Assembly: GCA_964415245.1 (NCBI GenBank)
Contig: CAYQAJ010000259.1
Span: forward strand, 1-7,255
Reading direction: 5' to 3'
Source: CAYQAJ01 sp964415245
GTDB lineage: Bacteria; Planctomycetota; Planctomycetia; Pirellulales; Pirellulaceae
Length of the DNA stretch: 7,255 nt
The translations under genes were made by a program, and so were the position numbers. The notes under the pieces are model-generated. The model had not been told where the DNA came from. It searched no databases and saw nothing but the letters and a program-made list of their open reading frames with translations. Below, piece by piece: positions 1 through 6,871 of the stretch. Numbering within the stretch: the stretch's first letter is position 1; each line of letters starts with the position of its first letter.

Positions 1-123
<123 letters not shown>

Positions 124-125
124 CT

Positions 126-145
126 CCGCGCGCTGCGGCCCTTTT
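126..145 (+). terminator. Weak possible terminator after the SDR gene
   Basis: A short GC hairpin starts 3 nt after the SDR stop codon: arm CCGC at 126-129, loop GCGCT, arm GCGG at 135-138. It is followed by CCC and then four T at 142-145. The stem is only 4 bp, so this is a marginal intrinsic terminator at best. Confidence 0.2.
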
Positions 146-154
146 CTGTGGCCA

Positions 155-182
155 ACCGACCACGGACAACGGACGACTGACC
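155..182 (+). repeat. Four tandem degenerate heptamers, ACNGACN
   Basis: Four adjacent 7-bp units (ACCGACC, ACGGACA, ACGGACG, ACTGACC) fit the consensus ACNGACN in perfect register. They lie in the spacer between the SDR stop and the pyruvate carboxylase start. No known protein site or RNA structure is apparent. It may be simple-sequence expansion or an intergenic repeat type. The array ends 32 bp before the proposed -10 element. Confidence 0.6.
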
Positions 183-213
183 CGCTCCGCACCTGCCCCC
201 GACGCGCCTCCTC

Positions 214-222
214 TGCTAAGAT
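214..222 (+). promoter_or_regulatory. Candidate extended -10 for pyruvate carboxylase
   Basis: TGC directly followed by TAAGAT (217-222) fits an extended -10 element (TGN plus a 4 of 6 match to TATAAT). There is no convincing -35 at 16-18 bp upstream, where the sequence is C-rich, but extended -10 promoters can do without one. Only 7 nt separate the hexamer from the ATG at 230, so transcription would begin at about the start codon. No Shine-Dalgarno sequence is visible, which agrees with a leaderless message. This is inference from sequence match only. Confidence 0.4.
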
Positions 223-229
223 CACCGCG

Positions 230-3200
230 ATGAAACGCATCGAAAAGCTGCTGGCCGCCAACCGCAGCGAGATCGCTATTCGCGTGTTTCGCAGCGCGCA
301 CGAGCTGTCGGTGCGCACCGTGGCCATCTACAGCCACGAAGACCGATACGCCCTGCATCGGTTCAAGGCCGACGAAGCGTACGAGGTCGGCAAGCCCGGC
401 GAGCCGATCCGTTCGTACCTCGACGTCGACGCGATTGTCGCGCTGGCCCAGCGCGTAAGCTGCGACGCCATTCACCCCGGTTACGGCTTCCTCTCCGAAA
501 GCCCACTATTGGCCCGCGCCTGCGAGAAGGCGGGCATCGTGTTCGTCGGGCCCGATAGCGACACGCTCGAAAAGCTGGGCGACAAGACATTTGCCCGCGT
601 GTTGGCGAAGGAAGCAGGAGTCCCTATTCTTCCGGGTGGCATGGAGGCGGCTCGAAGCCTGGCCGACGCGAAGCGGCAATGCGGCGACCTGGGTTATCCC
701 GTGATCGTGAAGGCCGCCAAGGGGGGCGGGGGACGCGGCATGCGCGTGGTGCGAAAGGCCGACGAGCTGGCGCACGCCTTCGAGCAGGCCAGTCGCGAAT
801 CGCTTACCGCCTTCGGCAGCGACGAGGTGTTCGTCGAGAAGTTCGTCCAGCGGGCTCGACACATCGAAGTGCAGCTTCTGGGCGACAAGCACGGCAACCT
901 GGTGCACCTGTTCGAGCGCGACTGCACCGTGCAACGCCGCCACCAGAAGGTGGTCGAAATCGCGCCGGCACCCAATCTCGACGCCGATACGCGGGCCGCG
1001 CTGTGCGAGGCGGCACTGGCGATCGGCCGGACCGTGAACTATCGAAACGCCGGCACGGTCGAGTTCCTGCTCGATGCCGACAGCGGGCACTTTTACTTCA
1101 TCGAGGTCAACCCCCGCATCCAGGTCGAGCACACCGTGACCGAAGAGGTGACCGGCGTCGACCTGGTGAAGTCGCAGATTCTTGTGGCGCAGGGCACGCC
1201 GCTCGGCGATCCCGAGATCGGCCTTGGCTCGCAGGTCAGCGTGACCACCAACGGTTTCGCCGTCCAGTGCCGCGTGACGACCGAAGACCCCTCGAACGAA
1301 TTCCTGCCCGACTACGGCCGCATTTCGCACTATCGCTCGGCCAGCGGCATGGGTATCCGGCTCGACGCCGGCACCGCCTTCTCGGGGGCGGTGGTCACAC
1401 CGTACTACGACTCGCTGCTAGTGAAGGTGACCGCGTGGGGGCGGCGGTTTGTCGACGCGGCACGGCGGATGGAACGCAGCCTGCAAGAGTTCCGCGTGCG
1501 GGGCGTCAAGACGAACATTCCCTTCCTCATCCGGCTGGTGCTGCATCCGCAATTCCTGGCCGGGGAGTGCACCACGCGATTCATCGACGACACGCCCGAG
1601 CTGTTCCATCTCCCCCAGCGGCGCGATCGGGCAACGCGGCTGCTACGGTATTTGGGGGAGACGATCGTGAACGGCAATCCGCTGGTGAAGGATCGTCCCC
1701 GGGCTACTCGGCGAGCGCCAGCCCCGCTGCCCGAGGTCGATTCGCGCAAGGCCATTCCCGACGGCATGCGGCAGCGGCTTCAGAAGCTGGGCCCCGAGGG
1801 GTTCAGCAAGTGGATCGCCAAACACAAGCCGCTGCTGTTGACCGACACCACGATGCGCGACGCGCACCAATCCCTGTTGGCGACGCGACTGCGTACCAAG
1901 GACCTTCTGAATATCGCCGACGCCTACGCGCGGCTTTGTCCCGAGCTGTTTTCGCTGGAAATGTGGGGGGGCGCCACGTTCGACACCTCGATGCGGTTTC
2001 TCAAGGAATGCCCGTGGCAGCGATTGGTCGCACTGCGCGAGCGCATTCCCAATATCCTGCTGCAAATGCTGCTGCGGGCATCGAACGCGGTGGGGTACAC
2101 CAGCTATCCCGACAACGTGGTGCGGGCATTCGTGAGCGAGGCGGCGCAGGCGGGCATCGACGTGTTCCGCATCTTCGACGCGCTCAATTGGCTGCCCAAC
2201 ATGCGCGTGGCGATGGACGCCGTGTTGAAAAGTGGGGCGATTTGCGAGGCGGCGATTTGCTACACGGGCGACATCCTCAATCCAAACCGACCCAAGTACG
2301 ACCTCAAGTACTACGTCGAGCTGGCCAAGAAGCTGGAGGAGATGGGGGCGCACATCCTGGCCATCAAGGACATGGCGGGCCTGTGCAAACCCGCCGCTGC
2401 CGAGCTGCTGGTCAAAACCCTCAAGCGCGAAATCGGGATACCGATTCACTTCCATACGCACGACACTTCGGGAATCCAGGCCGCGGCGATCCTCAAGGCG
2501 TCCGACGTGGGGCTCGACATCGCCGACGGGGCCATGGCGCCGCTCTCGGGCGGAACGTCGCAGCCCAACCTCAACAACGTGGTGGAGATGCTGCGCTTCG
2601 GGCCGCGCGAAACGGGTTTGAACGCCGAACACTTGAGCGCCATCGGCGAGTATTGGAGCGCGGTGCGCGAGTTTTATGCGCCGTTCGAAAGCGAGATGCA
2701 CCCCGCAACCGCCGAGCTGTACCATCACGAAATGCCCGGCGGGCAGTACACCAACCTGTTGCAACAGGCTCGCGCCCTGGGATTGGCCAACCAATGGAGC
2801 CAGGTCTGCCAGGCTTACGCCGATGTGAACGCGCTGTTGGGCGACATTGTGAAAGTGACTCCCACGTCGAAGGCGGTGGGTGATTTCGCCCTGTTCCTGG
2901 TGGCGGGCGGACTCAAGGCCGACGACGTGCTCGACCCCAATCGCGAGCTGGCCTTTCCCGAATCGGTCATCAACCTCGTGAGCGGCATGATGGGGCAGCC
3001 GCCCGGCGGGTTCCCGCGCCGCGTGCGGGAGCGCATCCTGGGGGAAAGAAAGGCCGTGCGCGGACGCCCGGGTGCGTCGCTGCCGGCGGCCGATTTCGAA
3101 GATGCAGCCGCCAAGGTGAAGAAGCTGCTGCACCGCGAGCCGTTGCGCCGCGAGGTAGTCAGCCATCTGCTGTATCCCAAGGTGTTCCAGGAATTCGCGC

Positions 3201-3673
3201 GGCACCAGACCGCCTACAGTGACACCAGCGATTTACCCACGGCCAACTTTTTCTACGGCCAGGAGCCCGGCGAGGATATCAGCGTCGACATCGAACCGGG
3301 CAAGACGCTCATCGTCAAGTATCTCACCGCCAGCGACCCGCATCCCGACGGACACCGCACGGTGTACTTCGAGCTCAACGGGCAGCCCCGCGACGTGCCG
3401 GTCGTCGACGAGGCATTGGAGCCCGCCGACAAGCGGCGCGAAGAGGCCGATCCCGACAATCCGACGCACGTGGGGGCGAGCATGCCCGGCATGGTGGTCA
3501 CCGTAGCCGTACAGCAGGGCGATTCGGTCGCCAAGGGACAAAAGCTGCTCACGCTCGAGGCGATGAAGATGGAAACCACGGTCAGCGCGGCGCAAGCGGG
3601 GCGCGTTACTCGGTTGCTCGTGAAGCCGGGGAGCCACATCGACGCCGGCGATCTGCTGCTGACGATCGAGTGA
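230..3673 (+). CDS. pyc: Pyruvate carboxylase, single-chain biotin enzyme
   Basis: This enzyme carboxylates pyruvate to oxaloacetate using ATP, bicarbonate and a covalent biotin, refilling the TCA cycle and feeding gluconeogenesis in the cytoplasm. The 1147 residues match the family's usual length of about 1150. The biotin carboxylase domain (about 1-460) has the ATP-binding glycine loop KGGGGRGM at 164-171 and EVNPRIQVEHTVTE at 292-305. The carboxyltransferase domain (about 535-830) has DTTMRDAHQS at 539-548. The expected metal ligands by family alignment are D544, K713 (the lysine that becomes carboxylated, in AIKDMAG), H742 and H744. T877 in VTPTSK is the likely catalytic threonine. The tetramerisation region follows, and the biotin carrier domain (about 1080-1147) carries AMKMET with biotinylated K1113. 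The ATG at 230 puts MKRIEKLLAANRSEIAIR exactly at the conserved N-terminus. All domains are intact. The biotin protein ligase that should modify it is the next gene, 245 bp downstream on the same strand. Oxaloacetate decarboxylase and acetyl-CoA carboxylase are excluded by the domain order and motifs. Confidence 0.98.
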   Translation: MKRIEKLLAANRSEIAIRVFRSAHELSVRTVAIYSHEDRYALHRFKADEAYEVGKPGEPIRSYLDVDAIVALAQRVSCDAIHPGYGFLSESPLLARACEKAGIVFVGPDSDTLEKLGDKTFARVLAKEAGVPILPGGMEAARSLADAKRQCGDLGYPVIVKAAKGGGGRGMRVVRKADELAHAFEQASRESLTAFGSDEVFVEKFVQRARHIEVQLLGDKHGNLVHLFERDCTVQRRHQKVVEIAPAPNLDADTRAALCEAALAIGRTVNYRNAGTVEFLLDADSGHFYFIEVNPRIQVEHTVTEEVTGVDLVKSQILVAQGTPLGDPEIGLGSQVSVTTNGFAVQCRVTTEDPSNEFLPDYGRISHYRSASGMGIRLDAGTAFSGAVVTPYYDSLLVKVTAWGRRFVDAARRMERSLQEFRVRGVKTNIPFLIRLVLHPQFLAGECTTRFIDDTPELFHLPQRRDRATRLLRYLGETIVNGNPLVKDRPRATRRAPAPLPEVDSRKAIPDGMRQRLQKLGPEGFSKWIAKHKPLLLTDTTMRDAHQSLLATRLRTKDLLNIADAYARLCPELFSLEMWGGATFDTSMRFLKECPWQRLVALRERIPNILLQMLLRASNAVGYTSYPDNVVRAFVSEAAQAGIDVFRIFDALNWLPNMRVAMDAVLKSGAICEAAICYTGDILNPNRPKYDLKYYVELAKKLEEMGAHILAIKDMAGLCKPAAAELLVKTLKREIGIPIHFHTHDTSGIQAAAILKASDVGLDIADGAMAPLSGGTSQPNLNNVVEMLRFGPRETGLNAEHLSAIGEYWSAVREFYAPFESEMHPATAELYHHEMPGGQYTNLLQQARALGLANQWSQVCQAYADVNALLGDIVKVTPTSKAVGDFALFLVAGGLKADDVLDPNRELAFPESVINLVSGMMGQPPGGFPRRVRERILGERKAVRGRPGASLPAADFEDAAAKVKKLLHREPLRREVVSHLLYPKVFQEFARHQTAYSDTSDLPTANFFYGQEPGEDISVDIEPGKTLIVKYLTASDPHPDGHRTVYFELNGQPRDVPVVDEALEPADKRREEADPDNPTHVGASMPGMVVTVAVQQGDSVAKGQKLLTLEAMKMETTVSAAQAGRVTRLLVKPGSHIDAGDLLLTIE

Positions 3674-3679
3674 CAAGTA

Positions 3680-3702
3680 GGTCTCGCCTGCCGGGCGGGA
3701 CC
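3680..3702 (+). terminator. GC hairpin just after pyc
   Basis: The arms GGTCTCGCC (3680-3688) and GGCGGGACC (3694-3702) pair over 9 bp, with one G-U pair in RNA, around a 5-nt loop (TGCCG). It starts 6 nt after the pyc stop. No T-run follows, so it is not a standard intrinsic terminator; it may slow decay or attenuate read-through. The arms resemble the hairpin at 3876-3900, so it may instead be one end of a repeat element. Confidence 0.4.
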
Positions 3703-3714
3703 CGCGTTGTGGCC

Positions 3715-3766
3715 GGTCTCCCGACCGAGCCACTTTGCCGACCGCAGGTCTCCTTGGTGGAGAGCC
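3715..3766 (+). repeat. Inverted GGTCTC copies, left half of the intergenic array
   Basis: GGTCTCCCGACC (3715-3726) is close to the reverse complement of GGTTCGGGAGACC at 3846-3858 in the direct repeats downstream. A second GGTCTCC at 3747-3753 is followed by TTGGT and GGAGAGCC (3759-3766), giving an imperfect small stem. Together with the first hairpin, GGTCTC occurs three times here in one orientation, and its complement GAGACC occurs three times further on. Confidence 0.5.
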
Positions 3767-3780
3767 GGCGACGCTGAACC

Positions 3781-3870
3781 GGCGGGGTCAGGAGACCCGC
3801 GCCCAACGGGAGGCGGGGTCAGGAGACCCGCGCCGAACGAAGGCAGGTTCGGGAGACCCGCGCCGAACCA
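3781..3870 (+). repeat. Three 30-31 bp direct repeats between pyc and the ligase gene
   Basis: Units start at 3781, 3812 and 3842. The first two share GGCGGGGTCAGGAGACCCGC; the third is GGCAGGTTCGGGAGACCCGC. Each then continues with GCC(C/G)AAC. Each of the first two contains GGGTC-AGGA-GACCC, a small 5-bp hairpin with a 4-nt loop. The spacer has no plausible gene. Repeats of this GGTCTC/GAGACC style look like a dispersed REP-like intergenic family, but copies elsewhere in the genome cannot be seen from here. Confidence 0.8.
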
Positions 3871-3875
3871 GGCAC

Positions 3876-3900
3876 AGGTCCCGCTCGGCAAGCGGGACCT
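3876..3900 (+). other. Perfect 10-bp hairpin upstream of the biotin ligase gene
   Basis: The arms AGGTCCCGCT (3876-3885) and AGCGGGACCT (3891-3900) are exact reverse complements around the 5-nt loop CGGCA. It ends 18 nt before the ligase ATG and is not followed by a T-run. If transcribed from pyc it would be a stable structure just ahead of the ligase start. It could be a transcript-processing or attenuation element, or the right end of the repeat array, since its arms match the 3680-3702 hairpin closely. Confidence 0.6.
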
Positions 3901-3918
3901 ACACCACCTAACGCACGC

Positions 3919-4770
3919 ATGAATTCGCACAACGCCGCCACGCCCGACTTCGATGTGCCGCGCATTTTGGCCGAGTCGTTCGTGCGTAGTGTCGAGTTGC
4001 GGGAGAGCACGGCTTCGACCAACGACCTGGCCGTCGAGCTGGCGGCGCAGTCCGACGTCGTAGCGCCGCTGCTCGTTCTGGCCCGCGAACAGACCGCCGG
4101 TCGCGGTCGCGGCGTCAATCGCTGGTGGTCGGGCCCCGGCGCTCTCACGTTTTCGCTCTTGCTCGACACGCACGCCGCTTCGCTCCCCCGCAGTGCCTGG
4201 CCGCGCGTGTCGCTCACGGCCGGGCTTGCGGTCTGTGAAGCACTTGACGAACTGCTTCCCCACGATCGCCCGGCGCTGAAGTGGCCCAACGATGTTTACG
4301 TCAGGGACCGTAAGGTATGCGGCATCCTGGTGGAGGCGCCGTCGCACTCGGCACGCCGACCGTCGAACGATGCGTCCGCGGATTCGGACTCGTCGCATCA
4401 CGAGAATCGCCTCGTGGTGGGTGTCGGGCTCAACGTGAACAATTCGCTCGCGGGCGCCCCCGCGCCCTTGTCGAGTCAAGCTATTTCGCTGGCAGACGCT
4501 TTGGGGCACTCCTTGGATCTCACGGACGTGCTTGTGCGACTGCTCAAGCGTATGGACGACTGCTGGCAAATGCTCGATGGGCACGATGCGCGGCTCGTCG
4601 AACGGTGGCAGACGTTTTGCGCCTTAAGTGGTCGCACGGTGCAGATTCAAGCTGGACCGCAGCTTCACACGGGCACCTGCCACGGCATCGATTCCGAGGG
4701 AGCCTTGCTGTTGGAATCGGGCTCGAGTGTGCAGCGCTTGTTCGCGGGAATCGTGCGCAGCGTCGAATAG
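3919..4770 (+). CDS. birA: Biotin protein ligase, BirA family without regulatory HTH
   Basis: This enzyme activates biotin with ATP to biotinyl-5'-AMP and transfers biotin to the carrier-domain lysine of biotin enzymes such as the pyruvate carboxylase encoded upstream. The 283 residues contain the family motifs in order: ESTASTND at 29-36, QTAGRGRGVNRWWSGPGAL at 58-76 (biotinyl-AMP binding loop), KWPND at 121-125, KVCGILVE at 132-139 (where A is usual instead of C), and VVGVGLNVN at 166-174. The C-terminal SH3-like cap, about 236-283, includes GTCHGIDSEGALLLES. A Ser/Asp/His-rich insert at about 142-163 looks like a flexible loop. The catalytic domain starts near residue 20, so there is no room for the N-terminal winged helix of E. 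coli BirA. It is a group I-type ligase and should not repress the biotin operon itself. The ATG at 3919 has no Shine-Dalgarno sequence. It shares a strand with pyc, but the 245-bp repeat-filled spacer leaves co-transcription unproven. Confidence 0.93.
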   Translation: MNSHNAATPDFDVPRILAESFVRSVELRESTASTNDLAVELAAQSDVVAPLLVLAREQTAGRGRGVNRWWSGPGALTFSLLLDTHAASLPRSAWPRVSLTAGLAVCEALDELLPHDRPALKWPNDVYVRDRKVCGILVEAPSHSARRPSNDASADSDSSHHENRLVVGVGLNVNNSLAGAPAPLSSQAISLADALGHSLDLTDVLVRLLKRMDDCWQMLDGHDARLVERWQTFCALSGRTVQIQAGPQLHTGTCHGIDSEGALLLESGSSVQRLFAGIVRSVE

Positions 4771-4844
4771 CGCGACGGCGCCCGCTGCAGGGAATCGCAT
4801 GAAAGCGGCTCGTGCGGTCTGCCGCAGGAAGTGCACCACGTGTC
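4771..4844. other. Convergent spacer with one small hairpin
   Basis: These 74 bp separate the stops of the ligase gene (+) and the toroid-protein gene (-). The only structure I see is a 5-bp stem, TGCGG (4813-4817) with CCGCA (4822-4826), around TCTG. There is no T-run on either strand, so a bidirectional terminator here is not well supported. Confidence 0.3.
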
Positions 4845-6719
4845 CTACTTCACGCGGTACTTGTAGATAGGCAGGTGGCGGTAATACACCTCGAGCATGT
4901 AGATCGACAGGCACGTGGCGAACAGCCGGCCGCCTTGATTGCCCCAGCGGTCGTTCGTGGGGTTCCAGCTCCCCTTTTCCTTGCCGGTCTTTAGCTGGTT
5001 CTCGGGCACCGCCTGCCGCATGACGCGGTTCCACTGATCCCAGGGTTTGCCTTCCATGTGGTGGAGCACCTGGGTGGCGTAGTACCAGTAGTAGACGTTC
5101 TGGTCGTTGTAGCTGAGCGGGTTGGCCAGCAGGTGATCGACACCCGAAGCCAGCCGCGTGTCGTCGTGCTTCCAGCCCAGGTATTGCCGGCAGAGCATCG
5201 CCTCGGCGGTCATGGAGGGCCGGGCGCCCTGTCCAGGCAGATACGAATAGCGCGTGCCCGACTCTTGCGCCACGGAGTCGAGGAACCTGGTTACGTTGTC
5301 GAGCGTGGGGCTGGGCACTTCCAGTCCCGCCATCAAGGCGCTTTGCAAGGCCATGACAAACCAGCCGGTGACCGACATATCGCTGTCGTTGCCGGGGTAA
5401 TACCGCCAGCCGCCTTCCGCGGCCTGATTCTTGACCGCGTAGTCGATGGCCAACTGGGCGGGTTTGCGAAACTCCTGATCCTTGGTCATGCCGTACAGCT
5501 CGCAGATGGCGATCGTGGCCTGGGCCTGGCTGTAGAGGCGCTGGCGGCCATCGGCAGACGTGCTGTCGAAAAAGTCGCCGTCGTCGTTCTGCATTTCCAG
5601 CATTGCCTGCCAGCCCTTGGCTACTTCCTTCTTGAAGTCGCCCTCGCGATGCGTGTGGCCTGCGCCTTGAAACGCCAACAGCGCCATGGCCGTGGCGGCC
5701 GTGTAATTCTCGTTCGGGCTACCGTTGGTATACGGGCCCTTGAGGCTCCAGCGACCATCCTTTTGCTGGTTTCTCTTGAGCCATTCGAGGCCCAGGCGCA
5801 CAGCCGCCTCGGTCGTCGCGTCGCCGCCGTAAGCCGCCAGCAGCGCTTGTTTCATTCCCTTTTCGCGGCCCGAGAGGGCCATGCCAATGCTCGGCGCCTT
5901 GATGGTGTCGGTGGGCAGAAAACCGTCGAGCGTCGGCGTCAGATCGGGCGGAGCGGCGAGCGGATCGTCGACCGCCAGCGTGTCGAACGCCAGCACCGGC
6001 TGCAACACGTCGATGGGCTCGAGCGTGGCCATTTGCAGGTTGGCGTCTTCGAGCTGCTCGCCGAGCTGCTCGGCATAACGAACGTCGAGCAGCTCGATCT
6101 GGCGGTCGAAGAACTGCGGCAGCGTCCACAGCGCCAGCACGATCAGCAGAATCATGTGCACGACCATGCTCACCAGCCACGGCGGCGCCGTGCGGAACAG
6201 CCGCCGCGACTGAATAGCTTCTTCCTCCTCGGGTTCCATCGTCGCCACGTCGGCCGTTGCCGCGCCCGGGGCGACTTTCACCGGCACAGGTGTCGCGGAA
6301 ACAACCTGGGCCTGAGCAGCCCTTGTTGCGGGAGCCGCATGAGACGAAGCCGCGGCAACCGGAATCGCGCCGTGTGTCGGCGCCGCGGCAACCGGCTTTG
6401 CCACAACCGGCTGCGTCACAACCGGCTGGGCCACAACCGGCGTGGTCGGCGAATGGGGTCGCACCGGCGTGGCCACGGAAATCGGCGCTGCTGCCCCCGG
6501 GCTGGCAGGCGAGATAGCCGCGGGTCGCACGGGAATCGGCGCCGCCGCCCGGGGCTGACCGGGGCCCGTCGGCGATTGCGCTGCGCCAGGCGCCGAATGC
6601 GCTGCACCAGGCCCTGGCTGCGCCGCAACCGGCGGCACCGGCGCGGCAGACGCCTGCGGCGGTTTGGCCGCTTCGCCAGCGGGCAACGGTCGATTGGGAA
6701 AAGGGGGAGGCGACGACAC
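4845..6719 (-). CDS. Membrane-anchored prenyltransferase/squalene-cyclase-like toroid protein
   Basis: A 624-residue protein of unknown function, counted from the GTG at 6719. Residues 1-160 are Pro/Ala-rich and low complexity, with five-residue PVVAQ-type repeats near 94-113. An acidic patch, EPEEEE (162-167), then SRR, precedes one membrane helix at about 181-203 (WLVSMVVHMILLIVLALW). After a linker, residues 285-624 form an alpha/alpha toroid domain like that of squalene cyclases and prenyltransferases. QW-like turns are QQKDGRW (318-324), QNDDGDFF (377-384) and NQAAEGGWRYYPG (431-443). Further marks are SDMSVTGWFVMALQSA (446-461) and the end block GNQGGRLFATCLSIYMLEVYY (593-613). The cyclase DXDD acid motif is not intact (DSDM at 445-448), so cyclase activity is doubtful; protein binding or a scaffold role is possible. 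Basic residues before the helix suggest the N-terminus is cytoplasmic and the toroid faces the periplasm. An ATG at 6764 and a TTG at 6779 are in frame, but both lie inside the proposed promoter, and codons between 6720 and 6779 (AGA, GTA, CTT) look non-coding. Confidence 0.85.
   Translation of the reverse strand: MSSPPPFPNRPLPAGEAAKPPQASAAPVPPVAAQPGPGAAHSAPGAAQSPTGPGQPRAAAPIPVRPAAISPASPGAAAPISVATPVRPHSPTTPVVAQPVVTQPVVAKPVAAAPTHGAIPVAAASSHAAPATRAAQAQVVSATPVPVKVAPGAATADVATMEPEEEEAIQSRRLFRTAPPWLVSMVVHMILLIVLALWTLPQFFDRQIELLDVRYAEQLGEQLEDANLQMATLEPIDVLQPVLAFDTLAVDDPLAAPPDLTPTLDGFLPTDTIKAPSIGMALSGREKGMKQALLAAYGGDATTEAAVRLGLEWLKRNQQKDGRWSLKGPYTNGSPNENYTAATAMALLAFQGAGHTHREGDFKKEVAKGWQAMLEMQNDDGDFFDSTSADGRQRLYSQAQATIAICELYGMTKDQEFRKPAQLAIDYAVKNQAAEGGWRYYPGNDSDMSVTGWFVMALQSALMAGLEVPSPTLDNVTRFLDSVAQESGTRYSYLPGQGARPSMTAEAMLCRQYLGWKHDDTRLASGVDHLLANPLSYNDQNVYYWYYATQVLHHMEGKPWDQWNRVMRQAVPENQLKTGKEKGSWNPTNDRWGNQGGRLFATCLSIYMLEVYYRHLPIYKYRVK
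6388..6447 (-). repeat. Four 15-bp in-frame repeats in the Pro-rich region
   Basis: On the + strand, (A/G)CAACCGG recurs exactly every 15 bp, at 6388, 6403, 6418 and 6433. On the coding strand this encodes five-residue units VVAQP, VVTQP, VVAKP and VAAAP-like. The length keeps the reading frame, as expected for repeat slippage within a disordered linker. Confidence 0.8.
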
Positions 6720-6727
6720 TCGAAGAG

Positions 6728-6732
6728 CTCCC
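6728..6732 (-). promoter_or_regulatory. Shine-Dalgarno GGGAG for the GTG start at 6719
   Basis: On the - strand, GGGAG at 6732-6728 sits 8 nt before the GTG at 6719, an ideal spacing. Neither the ATG at 6764 nor the TTG at 6779 has such a site, so this motif decides the start chosen for the toroid-protein gene. Confidence 0.5.
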
Positions 6733-6750
6733 GAAAGAATTGCCTGTACC

Positions 6751-6779
6751 AGTCTAGCAGGCATCCAGGGGACTGCCAA
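6751..6779 (-). promoter_or_regulatory. Sigma70-type promoter of the toroid-protein gene
   Basis: Reading the - strand, TTGGCA (6779-6774, 5 of 6 to TTGACA) is followed by a 17-nt spacer and TAGACT (6756-6751, 4 of 6 to TATAAT). TGC stands directly before the -10, making it an extended -10. Transcription would start near 6744, giving a leader of about 25 nt that holds the GGGAG and then the GTG at 6719. The whole arrangement is self-consistent, but no experiment supports it. Confidence 0.6.
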
Positions 6780-6805
6780 GCAAGAAGTGCTGGCTGCGTA
6801 GAATG

Positions 6806-6868
6806 TTGCGTCACGATCGGCCGAACCTGCGGCACGATCGGCCGAATCTGCGGCACGATCGGCGCACG
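6806..6868. repeat. Three 21-bp direct repeats upstream of the toroid-gene promoter
   Basis: Units begin at 6806, 6827 and 6848. The shared core is (C/T)TGCG(G/T)CACGATCGG followed by CCGAA in the first two; the third diverges at its end. The core contains the palindrome CGATCG. The nearest unit ends 26 bp upstream of the -35 of the - strand promoter. A 21-bp period is two helical turns, which would place bound proteins on one face of the DNA. Confidence 0.8.
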
Positions 6869-6871
6869 ATA

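Noticed and set aside
679..2883. 734-residue + strand frame overlapping pyruvate carboxylase
   Set aside because: It is an Arg-rich, low-information shadow in another frame of a gene whose true frame shows every family motif.
506..3205. Long open frames on the - strand opposite pyruvate carboxylase (506-1330 and 1643-3205)
   Set aside because: They mirror a fully conserved gene in GC-rich sequence, where antisense frames stay open. Their translations show no recognisable domain.
3781..3870. CRISPR array
   Set aside because: The units are directly abutting with no unique spacers of constant length, and there are only three. No cas gene is present.
3253..4584. 443-residue - strand frame across the repeat spacer and the ligase gene
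   Set aside because: It covers conserved parts of two + strand genes and translates the repeats as GAGL-type peptides. It is a typical false gene caused by this repeat family.
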